Shown here one piece after another: positions 1 to 8,150 of a stretch of DNA of 26,982 nucleotides. The position numbers were made by a program, and so were the translations under genes. Below the pieces are notes generated by a model, which was not told the DNA's origin, made no database searches, and saw nothing but the letters and a program-made list of their open reading frames with translations. The stretch comes from Chloroflexota bacterium (GTDB lineage: Bacteria > Chloroflexota > Anaerolineae > Caldilineales > Caldilineaceae), in assembly GCA_003451595.1 (NCBI GenBank), contig DMDA01000025.1, positions 67,479 through 94,460 of the forward strand. Reading direction: 5' to 3'. Each line of letters starts with the position of its first letter. Position 1 is the first letter of the stretch.

Positions 1-320
1 CGATAGAGCAACGCCACGCTTGTCACGCTGGGCCACAAAGAGAGGAAGCGCAAGGCAAAGTCATGGTCGCCCACCCACGGCAACCAGAGATGCAGCAGGA
101 GAAAATAGCCAGGCAGGTGCTCCACCGGCAGCTCCGCCAACATCTGCGCGAGCGGCAGCGCCGCACGTTGCAGGCTAATGCCTTCATCGCTCCACAGGCT
201 CTGAAAGTCGAGGTGATAGGCGCGCAGCGCAAAGGCGAGCAGCAGAATCGCCAGCAGCCCCAGGCGACGGAGCGTGCGCGCAGGGATTGCTGCCTGGAAC
301 GAAGGAGTTGATACGTTCAT
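1..320 (-). CDS. GT39-like membrane glycosyltransferase, N-terminal part (runs off the window)
   Basis: The reading frame opens with ATG at 318-320 and runs off the left edge, so only about 106 residues are visible. After a basic N-terminus there is one hydrophobic helix (about residues 18-31). It is followed by the sequence SLWSDEGISL, the acidic loop after TM1 where GT39/ArnT-type GT-C enzymes carry their catalytic acidic residues. A second stretch, YFLLLHLWLPWVGDHDFALR, also fits the family pattern. Such enzymes move a sugar from a polyprenyl-phosphate donor to an acceptor on the outer face of the membrane; the substrate cannot be read here. The start lies 22 bp after the stop of the PTPS-related gene, with no clear Shine-Dalgarno, so it is probably the last visible gene of the left operon. 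The type is fairly sure from the DE loop; the exact subfamily is not. Confidence 0.78.
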   Translation of the reverse strand, partial: MNVSTPSFQAAIPARTLRRLGLLAILLLAFALRAYHLDFQSLWSDEGISLQRAALPLAQMLAELPVEHLPGYFLLLHLWLPWVGDHDFALRFLSLWPSVTSVALLY

Positions 321-342
321 ACAGGCTGTAGATTGTACCACG

Positions 343-1131
343 TCACGGCGCGATCTCTACTTCGGCCAGGGGCAGCGCTGCGTCTGGCAAGGGCGCACCC
401 TCGGCGTCAAACACGGGAATGCGTTCCGCACCTGCGGCGGCGTCATAGAAACCTAGCAGCAAATGGGCGGTTCCTGGGACGGCGTCAGTGTTGACCGTCA
501 GCGTCACCCGGTCCGTGATGATCTCGCCGGGCCGCCACGCCGAGGTCGGGTTGAGGCCATCGGTGGGCGGGCTGTCGTGTTGGGCGGCCATGCCCAGCGC
601 CGGGGCATAGAGATGCACGAAGCGCGTCAGGTCGGCGCTGGTGGGTGCAATGCTGCGATAGTAGAGCGTGAGCGTCACCGTGTCGCCGGGATGTACGCGC
701 TGGTCGAGCGCGGTGATGTCATAGCCGAGCACCTCGAATGTGTCACCCACGCGTGCCTGCAAAGGTCGCTGGGGCGACGGGCGGCGTGTTTCCCCAACGA
801 TCTTGAGCGGTGACAGGCGCACGGCATCGGTGCGGACGTTGGCTTGCTGGCTGGCGGCGTCCGCATAGGCCGGCAGACGTTCCTGATCACCGTAAGTGTA
901 TATGCCCACTTCCGGCCAGTAGACGCCACCCGGGGCGTCGGCGGGGACGCGCAGTAGATAGGCGTCGGTGTAGCTGCGCCCAGGCGTCCAGCTTGCGGGC
1001 GGTGCAAAGAGCGGGCCAGGGATGTGATCTTCCTGGGCGATGGGATGCCCATTGCCATCGACCAGGTGCACGAAAGCGTGGTAATTTTCGGCAAGCGCTT
1101 GTGCGGTTGCCCAGTGCAGCGTCACCCCGGG
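343..1131 (-). CDS. C-terminal, frameshifted part of the PTPS-related membrane protein (tandem beta-sandwich region)
   Basis: This frame of about 262 residues has no credible start of its own. It picks up exactly where the upstream frame stops at 1122. The residues upstream of about 1131 in this frame (toward an ATG at 1233) are Arg-rich and look non-native, so I start the feature at the frame change. It carries two similar extracytoplasmic beta-sandwich units. Each has a phrase of the type (Y/T)xFVHLxD/Y followed by a W(T/R)PGxxxTD stretch and a PGxxxxxxGxY strand: FVHLVDGNGHPIAQEDH in the first and FVHLYAPALGMAAQHDS in the second. Chloroflexota GT39-like and PTPS-related proteins commonly end in such units, from recall of the family. 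It should be read as the tail of the protein beginning at 2444. The frame ends at TGA (343-345), 22 bp before the next gene. Confidence 0.7.
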   Translation of the reverse strand, partial: PGVTLHWATAQALAENYHAFVHLVDGNGHPIAQEDHIPGPLFAPPASWTPGRSYTDAYLLRVPADAPGGVYWPEVGIYTYGDQERLPAYADAASQQANVRTDAVRLSPLKIVGETRRPSPQRPLQARVGDTFEVLGYDITALDQRVHPGDTVTLTLYYRSIAPTSADLTRFVHLYAPALGMAAQHDSPPTDGLNPTSAWRPGEIITDRVTLTVNTDAVPGTAHLLLGFYDAAAGAERIPVFDAEGAPLPDAALPLAEVEIAP

Positions 1132-2444
1132 CTGTTGCCTTCGCCGCCTGCCAACACACCTTTTTCCAGTTCGATCTGCGCCATCACGCCAGAGGAGAGA
1201 TCGGGTTCGTGTGGGGCAAAGACGTCGATCCACGCCAATTGCGGCCGTTGGGCAAGAATAATGAGGGTGATGAGCAACGCAGCGGCGGGCTGGCGCCAGC
1301 CCGTGCGCAGGTGCAGCAACCAGCCGCCGGAAAAGAGCGCCAGCGGCAGGGAAATGATGCTGAGGAGGCGCCAGGGGAATTGTGCAATCGTGAGGATATC
1401 ATTGCTTTGCCAGAGCGGCAGCGCCCACGCACCGATCAGTGCACTGGCGATGAGCGCCACCGCGCCCAGATAGAGCCATTCGGCGTCGCGGCGGCGCGCC
1501 GTCAGGAAGCCGCCTGCCGCCAACACGACCTGTACGATCCCCAACCGGTTGGGGCGGATAAAAGTGTGGGTGAAGGCAAAGCCTGTGTCGAGAAAATTTT
1601 GCCACGTCCACACGCTGAGGGGCAGCCAGACCTGGCGCGCTATCGTGTACGCCTGTTCGGAGAGCGCGCTGCGTTCGGCGATCAGTGGCAACCAGAAGAA
1701 GGCGCTCACCCCCATGGCTGCAAGCACGGCGGCAAGCGGCCAGGTGAGCGCCGCCAGTTTGTAGCCAACGCGCCGCCAGTGCACCCAGAGATAGCCGATG
1801 AGTAGCGGCGGCGTGAAAAGCAAGGTGATGTTATGTGTGATCGCCAGCAACGCCAGCGCAAAGGTTGCTACGAAAAAGGGCGGGCGTTTTTCGGCGACAT
1901 AGAACAAACGTCGGAAGCCGAATAAAATCCACGGCAGCGCGGCCAGCGCCATTGTTTCAGCCAGTCCGCCGCGAATGTAGACGTTGTCCATCACGTAGGG
2001 AGCGTATAGATACGCCACGGCGACCGTCAGTGCAGGCCAGGGCTGATCGACGTCAAAGATGTCGCGGGCAAGCAAGCCGGCGCCGTAGCCAGCTGCCATT
2101 ACGGCGAGGACGAAGCTCAAGGTGAAGGCTGCCTGCAGCCCCAGACCGGTCCAGTGCAGCAGTTCCGCCAGCCAGTAGGAGCCGGGGCCATAGAAGTTGA
2201 ATGCCGGGTAGCCAAAGCCGAGCAGCATGTCGGGCGCCCAACGTGGCAGGAAAGTTCCGCCAGCCACGGCGCGCTCCAGCACGGCCAGCCGCAGCAGGTG
2301 ATAACCGCCATCGTAGGAGCGCGGCAGCCCTTCTACATACAAGGGCGCCAGCGCAGGCAGGGCAAGCAACGGCGCCAGAAAAAGCCAGAGATGGCGACGT
2401 CCTGCCTGCAAGAAGTGTGCGCGCTGTGTTTGAGGGCTATGCAT
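1122..2444 (-). CDS. PTPS-related multi-pass membrane protein, N-terminal part (interrupted by a frameshift)
   Basis: This is the membrane part (440 residues) of a large protein of the '6-pyruvoyl-tetrahydropterin synthase-related' family. Despite the name, the family is a GT-C-like membrane family, not a pterin enzyme. It shows the typical order: a first TM, then YDGGYHLLRLAVLERAV, then FLPRWAPDMLLGFGYPAFNF, then a run of hydrophobic helices and the loop APYVMDNVYIRGGLAETMAL. About ten TM helices follow, up to the sequence near PHEPDLSSG. I chose ATG 2442-2444 because the frame extending to 2603 would lie deep inside the upstream GT4 gene. This ATG overlaps that gene's stop by 8 bases, as expected in an operon. 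The frame dies at TGA 1122-1124 beside a CCCCGGG run, and the protein logic continues in another frame. This is either a real inactivation or a one-base sequence error. Confidence 0.75.
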   Translation of the reverse strand: MHSPQTQRAHFLQAGRRHLWLFLAPLLALPALAPLYVEGLPRSYDGGYHLLRLAVLERAVAGGTFLPRWAPDMLLGFGYPAFNFYGPGSYWLAELLHWTGLGLQAAFTLSFVLAVMAAGYGAGLLARDIFDVDQPWPALTVAVAYLYAPYVMDNVYIRGGLAETMALAALPWILFGFRRLFYVAEKRPPFFVATFALALLAITHNITLLFTPPLLIGYLWVHWRRVGYKLAALTWPLAAVLAAMGVSAFFWLPLIAERSALSEQAYTIARQVWLPLSVWTWQNFLDTGFAFTHTFIRPNRLGIVQVVLAAGGFLTARRRDAEWLYLGAVALIASALIGAWALPLWQSNDILTIAQFPWRLLSIISLPLALFSGGWLLHLRTGWRQPAAALLITLIILAQRPQLAWIDVFAPHEPDLSSGVMAQIELEKGVLAGGEGNSPG

Positions 2445-3585
2445 ATAACGCAAGGTGGGCGCGGGCGATCTCCGGCCAGGTGAAGAGGCGGCTGCGTGTG
2501 CGCGCATGTTGACGTAGCGCTGCTGCCAGCACAGGATCATCGGCGAGACGTTGAATGGCGGCGACCAGCTCGTTGACATTGCCAGCCGGCGCATAGAGCA
2601 CATCCTGTCCGTCCACCAGTTCGGGTAGTGGCGCTTGCGGCGTTGTGGTGACGATGGCGCAACCGTTGGCCAGGCCAGCCATCAATGTGCCGCGGCGCAG
2701 GCTGGCGCCATCCAGGAAGGGGAGCACCAGCACATCGCACGCATTCAGGTCGGCGGCGACCTCTGCGTCGGGTTCATTGCCGGTCCACTGCACGCGCGCC
2801 TCCAGGCGGTGCTTGTGGATGATCGATTCCACTTTTTGCGCGTAGGCGTGATTGGTGGCGTCGCTGGCGCCGATGCGCTCGCCGATCATGAGCAGACGCG
2901 CGGTGGCGTGAGTTTGGGCAAACTGATGTAGCGCCTTGAGTAATTCGACGACGCCCTTGCTCTGGTTGAGAAAGCCGAAGTAGGCTAGGACAAAATCCTG
3001 GTCGCTGTAACCGCGTTGCTGACGGCGCGCACGACGTTGCTCCGGTGTAAAGGTGCGGCTGACGATATTGCTGCCGATCGGGATGCTGGTGACGTTGATG
3101 CCGCGTCGGCTCAGGCGTTGGCGGTCAGCCTCTGTCGTCGTAACAACGCGTTCAGCATAGTGGGCGGGGCGCTCTGTCACCCAGGCGCGCAACCAGCCTG
3201 CTTTGGGGAAGAGGTACATTGGCAGCAAGTCATGATAGGTCCAGGCGGTGCGAATGCCCTGACGTTGCCACTGCCAGGGCGCAAAGTTGATGGCGGGGTG
3301 CATGTGGAAGGCGGCAGTTTGGTACTGAACGTGCACCCAGTCAGCGCCTAGCTCTGCCGCCAGCGCCGGCACCGTATGCAAGATGTGCCAGTCCCAGTGC
3401 TGGATGGCAGGCAGCACGCGGATACAGCCGTCGAATGCGGCGCAGTTCGGTTGGGCAGCGCGCTGACTGGTTAACACGGTGATGCGCACGTTCAGGTCGT
3501 GCAGCGCGCACGCCAGTTCACGCGTGTAGGCGCCGACCCCACCCTGCATAGGGGGATATTCACCGGTCACAAAGAGAATGTGCAT
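2437..3585 (-). CDS. GT4-type glycosyltransferase
   Basis: A 382-residue GT-B fold enzyme, the usual length for GT4. The N-terminal Rossmann half opens with MHILFVTGEYPPMQGGVGAY, which contains the glycine-rich acceptor-side loop (GGVG, residues 15-18). The inter-domain region continues at about residue 160 with IPIGSNI. The donor half begins around LAYFGFLNQSKGVVELLKAL (about 200-219), the strand-loop-helix that binds the nucleotide-sugar. The usual E-x7-E donor motif is replaced by DGASLRRGTLMAGLANG (about 292-308), where neither glutamate is present. This is typical of one GT4 branch but leaves the donor open. It starts 3 bp after the GNAT gene and overlaps the PTPS-related gene, so it is part of the left operon. 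It probably adds one sugar to a lipid-linked glycan in the cytoplasm. Confidence 0.9.
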   Translation of the reverse strand: MHILFVTGEYPPMQGGVGAYTRELACALHDLNVRITVLTSQRAAQPNCAAFDGCIRVLPAIQHWDWHILHTVPALAAELGADWVHVQYQTAAFHMHPAINFAPWQWQRQGIRTAWTYHDLLPMYLFPKAGWLRAWVTERPAHYAERVVTTTEADRQRLSRRGINVTSIPIGSNIVSRTFTPEQRRARRQQRGYSDQDFVLAYFGFLNQSKGVVELLKALHQFAQTHATARLLMIGERIGASDATNHAYAQKVESIIHKHRLEARVQWTGNEPDAEVAADLNACDVLVLPFLDGASLRRGTLMAGLANGCAIVTTTPQAPLPELVDGQDVLYAPAGNVNELVAAIQRLADDPVLAAALRQHARTRSRLFTWPEIARAHLALYA

Positions 3586-3588
3586 TGA

Positions 3589-4527
3589 CTATGCTCGCAA
3601 CTCCTTTTCCATCACGTAGCCCCGAAACGCTTGTTCGACAAAGCCGTGTTGCGCCAGGAGATTGATTGCAGCGGCCTGGTGCATCTGCACAAAGAGGATG
3701 ATTTGCTCCAGCGCTTGTTGCACAGCATCATTGATTATACGCCGCAGCAGCCAGCGTCCGATGTTCTGATTGCGCCAACGCTCCTCCACCTCCCAGTGTA
3801 CGATGTGCGCGATGGGGAATGTGTGCGCTTCCTGTGCGACGCGACAGCGCACGACGCGCGCTGTCGCAATCAACTCGGTGCGCCTAAAATAAAGCTGATA
3901 ATGGCGATCGTAGTTGGCGCCGCGCATGACCAGCGTCAGGGCGGAATGCGGCGCTTCCTCCTCGAACAGCTCGTCGTGCAGGGGGCGTGCAAAGCAGTAG
4001 TAGCGCGCTGTGAAGCGGAATTCGTGCGCAGTCAGCGTCTGCACCAACACCGTCCAATCAGCGGGCAACAGGCCGCAGCCGGCCTGCCACGCCAGATAAC
4101 CTGTGCTGGGGTGGAAGGCCTTGACCCGCGCAATGTGATGCTGGCGCCAGAAGGCCTCTGCCGCTGTCAACAAGTGCGTCATGGCCGCACGTGCGTCATC
4201 CTCATCCTCGGGCAGCGCCAGCCAGCGCAACAGCCCCAGCGGTTGATAGTCGGGCTGATCGAGGGAGTCACTATCCAGACCAACAGCAGCGTCGAGCAGT
4301 CCGATCAGTTCACCAACTCGCAGCAACGCCAGCGTGGTGCGTTGCTGCCAGCGCACAGGATAGAGGCTGAGCGCTGCATCATCAAAAAAGTGCGCCTGCA
4401 CTTCCGCGGGCGTCAGGGTGCGGCTATAGATGCTGCTCGCCAGCAAACGATTCACGATGGGTGTAGCGGCTTCGCTGTCGGCGGGCGTCAATGGCCGGAC
4501 AAAAAGCGTGGGTGTAAAGGGTAGCAT
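3589..4527 (-). CDS. double-domain GNAT N-acetyltransferase
   Basis: A 312-residue protein, about twice the length of a simple GNAT. The C-terminal half has the acetyl-CoA-binding motif A at about residues 246-260 (EERWRNQNIGRWLLRR, the R/Q-x-x-G-x-G/A loop in the form R-N-Q-N-I-G-R). It is followed by the family's last helix and strand (AINLLAQHGFVEQAFRGYVM). The N-terminal half also reads like a GNAT (FVRPLTPADSEAATPIVNRL at the start, RVKAFHPSTGYLAWQAGCGL near 134-153) but lacks a clear pyrophosphate loop. It is therefore probably a degenerate second copy. The substrate is unknown. In a glycan cluster an amino-sugar acetyl transfer is attractive but unproven. The gene sits 9 bp after the membrane protein gene and 3 bp before the next GT4, so it is co-transcribed with them. 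Confidence 0.8.
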   Translation of the reverse strand: MLPFTPTLFVRPLTPADSEAATPIVNRLLASSIYSRTLTPAEVQAHFFDDAALSLYPVRWQQRTTLALLRVGELIGLLDAAVGLDSDSLDQPDYQPLGLLRWLALPEDEDDARAAMTHLLTAAEAFWRQHHIARVKAFHPSTGYLAWQAGCGLLPADWTVLVQTLTAHEFRFTARYYCFARPLHDELFEEEAPHSALTLVMRGANYDRHYQLYFRRTELIATARVVRCRVAQEAHTFPIAHIVHWEVEERWRNQNIGRWLLRRIINDAVQQALEQIILFVQMHQAAAINLLAQHGFVEQAFRGYVMEKELRA

Positions 4528-4536
4528 GATGACGAG

Positions 4537-4968
4537 TTAAGCGCGATGCGGGCATTTTGCCTGCAGAACTTCCAGCAACGCCTTCTGATCGCCAACGGCG
4601 GGCAGGGTGACGCTGTGCAATGTGTCCAGGTCGAGCAGGCCGTTGGGCGATAGTGGGTGATAGGTCACAACGATGCCGCGCACGAGGCGTCCGGCCTCGG
4701 TCGCGCTGTCGAGCTGGCGAAATTCAACGCGCCGGCGGCGCAAGGGGGTGCGCAGCCAGAAACCCTGGCGGTCGATCGCCACATGCGCCGCCCACTGGTC
4801 GGCAAAAGCTAACGCGGCATATACACAGCCAATCATGAAAATCAGTGTGATCCAGTCGAACTGTCGCCACAAGGCCCATGCGCAGAACAGCGCGGCGGCT
4901 GCCCCGAATGCTGTCAACAACCCATATTGACCTGTGGGTCGATAGGTGATGGTGGTGTCGCTCGTCAT
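4537..4968 (-). CDS. small two-helix membrane protein, function unknown
   Basis: A 143-residue protein with two adjacent hydrophobic helices (about residues 16-33 and 38-57) and a soluble C-terminal half of alternating beta strands. That half includes AIDRQGFWLRTPLRRRRVEF, and the protein ends in a short helix. The layout (two helices followed by a basic, strand-rich domain) resembles bacterial PH-domain membrane proteins, but I see no motif that settles this. It lies 34 bp after the LysE-type gene and 9 bp before the GNAT gene on the same strand, so it is probably in the same transcript. I do not recognise a function. Confidence 0.7.
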   Translation of the reverse strand: MTSDTTITYRPTGQYGLLTAFGAAAALFCAWALWRQFDWITLIFMIGCVYAALAFADQWAAHVAIDRQGFWLRTPLRRRRVEFRQLDSATEAGRLVRGIVVTYHPLSPNGLLDLDTLHSVTLPAVGDQKALLEVLQAKCPHRA

Positions 4969-5002
4969 GGGTCGCTCTGCCTGCGTTATGCGTGATACAC
5001 AG

Positions 5003-5620
5003 TTATTTTATACCAGTGATCGCCTGCCATAGTAATGTGACACCGAAGAATGCCAGCAGGAGCGCGCTGGCGACGAGCAGGCGCCGATACCAGGCGTCGT
5101 TGAGAAAGCGCCGTCCGCCAGCGACGCCAAAAGCCACCAGCACCTTACTTCCGACCAACAGCCCGTAAAAGCCGGCCAGAAAGCTCGTCGCCGCCCACGC
5201 GCTGCTCTGCCAGGCGTTGGTGAGCAGCGGCGCGGCCACGCCAATCCAGAAGAGCCAGGGATGCGGACTGAGAAAGTTGACCAGCATGCCGCGCCAGAGG
5301 TCGGCCGTGGCGGCTGCTGGCGTTGACGCGGCCGTGGCAAGGCGCGCATGGTGTGCGTCGCGCTGAATTTCCCACGCCAGGTAGAAGATGAAGAGGGCGC
5401 CGGCAATGGTGAGCGCGCGCTCGATTGCCGACGGCAACGCAGCGAAAACTGTCATCGCTATGACGATGATCGGCAGATCGGTGAGCAGCGGCGCAATTGC
5501 CACGCGCACACCCGCACCCAGTCCGCGCTCCAGCGTTCTGGTGATGACCAGCGTGAGTAGTGGCCCGGGGCTTACGCCAGCGGCAAAACCGAGTGTCGCG
5601 CCGGCAATCCAATAATTCAT
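5003..5620 (-). CDS. LysE/RhtB-family exporter
   Basis: A 205-residue integral membrane protein, the normal size for the LysE/RhtB amino-acid exporter family. The signature sits in the first helix as GFAAGVSPGPLLTLVITRTL (about residues 11-30, with the conserved SPGP). It is followed by the usual helix pairs, a loop rich in Ala, Thr and His near the middle, and LSPHPWLFWIGVAAPLL (about 119-135), which matches the family's fourth helix. The ATG overlaps the TGA of the upstream GT4 in an ATGA arrangement at 5617-5620, so the two are translationally coupled. The family exports amino acids or related small metabolites across the cytoplasmic membrane. Its substrate here is unknown, and its place inside a glycosyltransferase operon is unusual. 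Confidence 0.87.
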   Translation of the reverse strand: MNYWIAGATLGFAAGVSPGPLLTLVITRTLERGLGAGVRVAIAPLLTDLPIIVIAMTVFAALPSAIERALTIAGALFIFYLAWEIQRDAHHARLATAASTPAAATADLWRGMLVNFLSPHPWLFWIGVAAPLLTNAWQSSAWAATSFLAGFYGLLVGSKVLVAFGVAGGRRFLNDAWYRRLLVASALLLAFFGVTLLWQAITGIK

Positions 5621-6867
5621 GCGGTCGCCTGCGTCAGGATGGTGTGGTAGGTGGACTCGATGACGGCGACGTGTTCGGCAAAGTGCAATACCGGCGCGAT
5701 GCCACGCCGCAGAGCGTCTAGTCGCTCCGGCGCCGAAACATAGAGCTGGATGGCGCGCTGCCAGGCCGGTGCATCGCCTGGGGGCAGCAGTCGGCCATTC
5801 ACGCCGTCGACGATCACATCGGTCAGTGCACCCATGGCCGAAGCCAGCACCGGCACGCCAGCCATCAGCGCCTCATGTGCAGCAAAGCAATAGGTTTCGT
5901 GCCAGAGACTGGGGACGACAACCACGTCAGCACTTGCCAGCGCCTCCCAGACTTGCGGCCGGGTCAGACGTCCGAGCCAGGTGACGCGCGGATCGGCCAG
6001 ATGGTGCAGGCTGGCGACATAGGCTGGGTGCGCGCTGGCGTCGCCGGCAATGGCGAGGCGCACCTGCCCTGTCACGCCGCGTAAGGCTTCCAGGACAACG
6101 TGCACGCCCTTGTTGGGCGCCAGCCCGCCGATGTACAGCAGGCGGAGGCCATCGCTGCGTTCAGTCACGTGTGGCGACGGCGCCGCCGGCGGCGTTACGC
6201 CGAGCGGTGCTGCGCGCAGCGCGTGCGTCGGCGCACCGTGATCGGCATACCAGCGGCGCACGAACTCCGAGGGCGTGAGCAGAGCGGCGGCGTGTGCCAG
6301 CAACGGACGTAGGCGTCGGTTGCGGTCGGCCATGAGCGGCCACAACACCGGCGCCGTTCCCCATGCCAGCGGCGACCCGGTGCGAGCAACAGCGCAGCGC
6401 GTACAGTTCAGGTAAGCGTGCGGGCCGTTGCAGGCTGTCTCCGCGTAGTTGGTAAGCAGATTAGCGTTGGCGCACTGCCACCAGTAATCGTGCAGCGTGA
6501 TCAGATAGGGAATCCGCTGTGCGCGCAGCTCATGCAACAATGAGGTGGGCAGCCCCATCAGGTGTTGCACGTGCACCAGGTCGGGCTGGAAGTGCGCCAA
6601 CGCCTGCCGCCAGTGTGCGTGCAATGTTGGCTGGCGCCAGGTGGTCAGGAAGCGGCGCGTGGGCGTCAGCACACCGTCGCTGGCGGCAAAGGTCGTGACG
6701 TTGTCATCGCTGTGAGTTGTCAGTTGTTGCCCGCTGCGATAGGTGCGGTGGAATACGGCGATCTCCCATCCCCGGTGCGCCAGCGCGTGCGCCAGGGACT
6801 GGGTGTAATGTTCGACGCCGCCGATGTGTTCGGGCGGATATTGATGCACCAGCTGCAACACTTTCAT
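5617..6867 (-). CDS. GT4-type glycosyltransferase with a four-cysteine insertion
   Basis: A 416-residue GT-B enzyme. It opens with MKVLQLVHQYPPEHIGGVEH (acceptor-side GGVE loop). The donor half shows LRLLYIGGLAPNKGVHVVLE (about 241-260) and a complete E-x7-E motif in SLWHETYCFAAHEALMAGVP (E324 and E332), so the nucleotide-sugar site looks intact. Between the two halves, after the YLITLHDYWW strand, four cysteines (C132, C146, C155, C158) are spaced as C-x13-C-x8-C-x2-C. Similar cysteine sets occur after the HD(Y/F)W strand in several GT4 branches (from recall) and could bind a metal or form disulfides. The gene is coupled by 4-base overlaps both to the GT4 upstream and to the LysE gene downstream. 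Confidence 0.92.
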   Translation of the reverse strand: MKVLQLVHQYPPEHIGGVEHYTQSLAHALAHRGWEIAVFHRTYRSGQQLTTHSDDNVTTFAASDGVLTPTRRFLTTWRQPTLHAHWRQALAHFQPDLVHVQHLMGLPTSLLHELRAQRIPYLITLHDYWWQCANANLLTNYAETACNGPHAYLNCTRCAVARTGSPLAWGTAPVLWPLMADRNRRLRPLLAHAAALLTPSEFVRRWYADHGAPTHALRAAPLGVTPPAAPSPHVTERSDGLRLLYIGGLAPNKGVHVVLEALRGVTGQVRLAIAGDASAHPAYVASLHHLADPRVTWLGRLTRPQVWEALASADVVVVPSLWHETYCFAAHEALMAGVPVLASAMGALTDVIVDGVNGRLLPPGDAPAWQRAIQLYVSAPERLDALRRGIAPVLHFAEHVAVIESTYHTILTQATA

Positions 6868-8150
6868 CGTGAGCGGCTCGCTTCTTGACAGAGCTGCATG
6901 TAAATCTGCTGGACAAGTGGGTACTTGTGATCCCAGGTGTGCTGGCTGTATACTTTGCGGCGCCCGGCTTCACCGAGGCGCTGACGCAAAGCTGGGTCGT
7001 CGGCCAGTGTGCGGATGGCGTTGGCAAGCTTGGCAACATCGCCAAAAGGGACAAGCAGTCCATCCATGCCATCATTGACGACAGTGCGAACGCCCCAGGC
7101 CTGCGCCCCTATGACGGGTTTACCATAAGCCCATGCTTCCAGAAAGACAATTCCAAATGAGTCGGTGCGTGAGGGCAGCGCCAGGATGTCGATGGCATCG
7201 AGCAGGTCGAGCTTGGTCTGATGATCGATTGACCCCAGCACTACGATGCGATCACGTTCAGCAGTGGGCAATGAGTCAAGATAATGCTGGAAGGGCGCCA
7301 ATACTGCCCCCGCCAGCACAAGATGGATGTCGCGTCCTTGACGCCACAGCGCGCGCACTGCTTCGACGACGTGAACTGTGCCCTTGTCGTAAGCCATAGC
7401 CGACAGCACGCCCACGACGGTTCCCTCTAGTCCGTAGCGCTGGCGCAAACGGGCGCCGGTGCCACCCATTAATTCAGACAGACTGACGCCTGGCCCGGCG
7501 ACGCGTATACGGCTGGCTGGTAGGTTGTGCTGTGCGTAAAACGCTGCCTCGTCATGGTTGATCGCGATCAGAAACGCGCTTTGCGTAACTAACTCGATCT
7601 GGTGACGCATGGTATAGAAACGGCTGACGGTATCGACGCCGGGAGCTGAACCGGCGCCGAGATGGGTCAATGGATAGATGACGAAGGGTCTCTGGATGCG
7701 CTTTGCATAACGGGCTGCGGCAGCAATCAAAGGTTCAAAGACAATCGTCATGCCGGCTACAAGGTCGAACTCTTCTGTAGTCTTAGTCAACCATTCATAA
7801 AGTGTTGGTGTCCAGGGGGTGAAGCGCGCTAGACTGTGCAACCATGTATTTGGAACCCAAGGCATCTTGGAGAGCAACCACAGCGACCGGCGAACCGCAG
7901 GATAACTGAGTTGCGGCTTCGGCAGGTGATGCACCGGAAAACGTAGCACTCGCACCCCATCGATGATGGATTCAGCTTGGGCGATGCGCCGTGCGTTGGG
8001 GTTCCAGAACAATTCGAAGTCCTGTGCGTCGGTGGTGACCACGGTGACAGCATGGCCGTCAGCGGCAAGGCGCATCGACAATCCGGCCAAATACAACTCA
8101 GCGCCCCCAACGGCAGGCAGGTAACGCTGTGTTACATGCAAAATTCGCAT
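6864..8150 (-). CDS. GT4-type glycosyltransferase
   Basis: A 428-residue GT-B enzyme when started at ATG 8148-8150, which gives the classic opening MRILHVTQRYLPAVGGAELY. An ATG 12 bases upstream (8160-8162) only adds MLAI and is less family-like. The donor half begins near VVGVLSAMAYDKGTVHVVEA (about 245-264). The donor motif reads SRTDSFGIVFLEAWAYGKPV, a D-x7-E (D330, E338) in place of E-x7-E. It is the first gene of the left operon: 186 bp separate it from the FG-GAP gene, and its stop overlaps the start of the next GT4 by 4 bases. Its base composition is intermediate between the GC-rich left flank and the central block. Confidence 0.92.
   Translation of the reverse strand: MRILHVTQRYLPAVGGAELYLAGLSMRLAADGHAVTVVTTDAQDFELFWNPNARRIAQAESIIDGVRVLRFPVHHLPKPQLSYPAVRRSLWLLSKMPWVPNTWLHSLARFTPWTPTLYEWLTKTTEEFDLVAGMTIVFEPLIAAAARYAKRIQRPFVIYPLTHLGAGSAPGVDTVSRFYTMRHQIELVTQSAFLIAINHDEAAFYAQHNLPASRIRVAGPGVSLSELMGGTGARLRQRYGLEGTVVGVLSAMAYDKGTVHVVEAVRALWRQGRDIHLVLAGAVLAPFQHYLDSLPTAERDRIVVLGSIDHQTKLDLLDAIDILALPSRTDSFGIVFLEAWAYGKPVIGAQAWGVRTVVNDGMDGLLVPFGDVAKLANAIRTLADDPALRQRLGEAGRRKVYSQHTWDHKYPLVQQIYMQLCQEASRSR

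Noticed and set aside
810..1805. Long plus-strand open frame of 331 residues opposite the PTPS-related gene
   Set aside because: It is Arg/Gln-rich, matches no family, and lies wholly opposite a recognisable gene in GC-rich DNA, where such open frames are common by chance.
343..2444. Reading the PTPS-related protein as a pterin biosynthesis enzyme
   Set aside because: The family name is historical; the sequence is a multi-pass membrane protein without the zinc-binding histidines of the pterin synthase.
3631..4524. Plus-strand open frame of 297 residues
   Set aside because: It mirrors the GNAT gene almost end to end; the minus-strand product has clear acetyl-CoA motifs and operon spacing, the plus-strand one has none.
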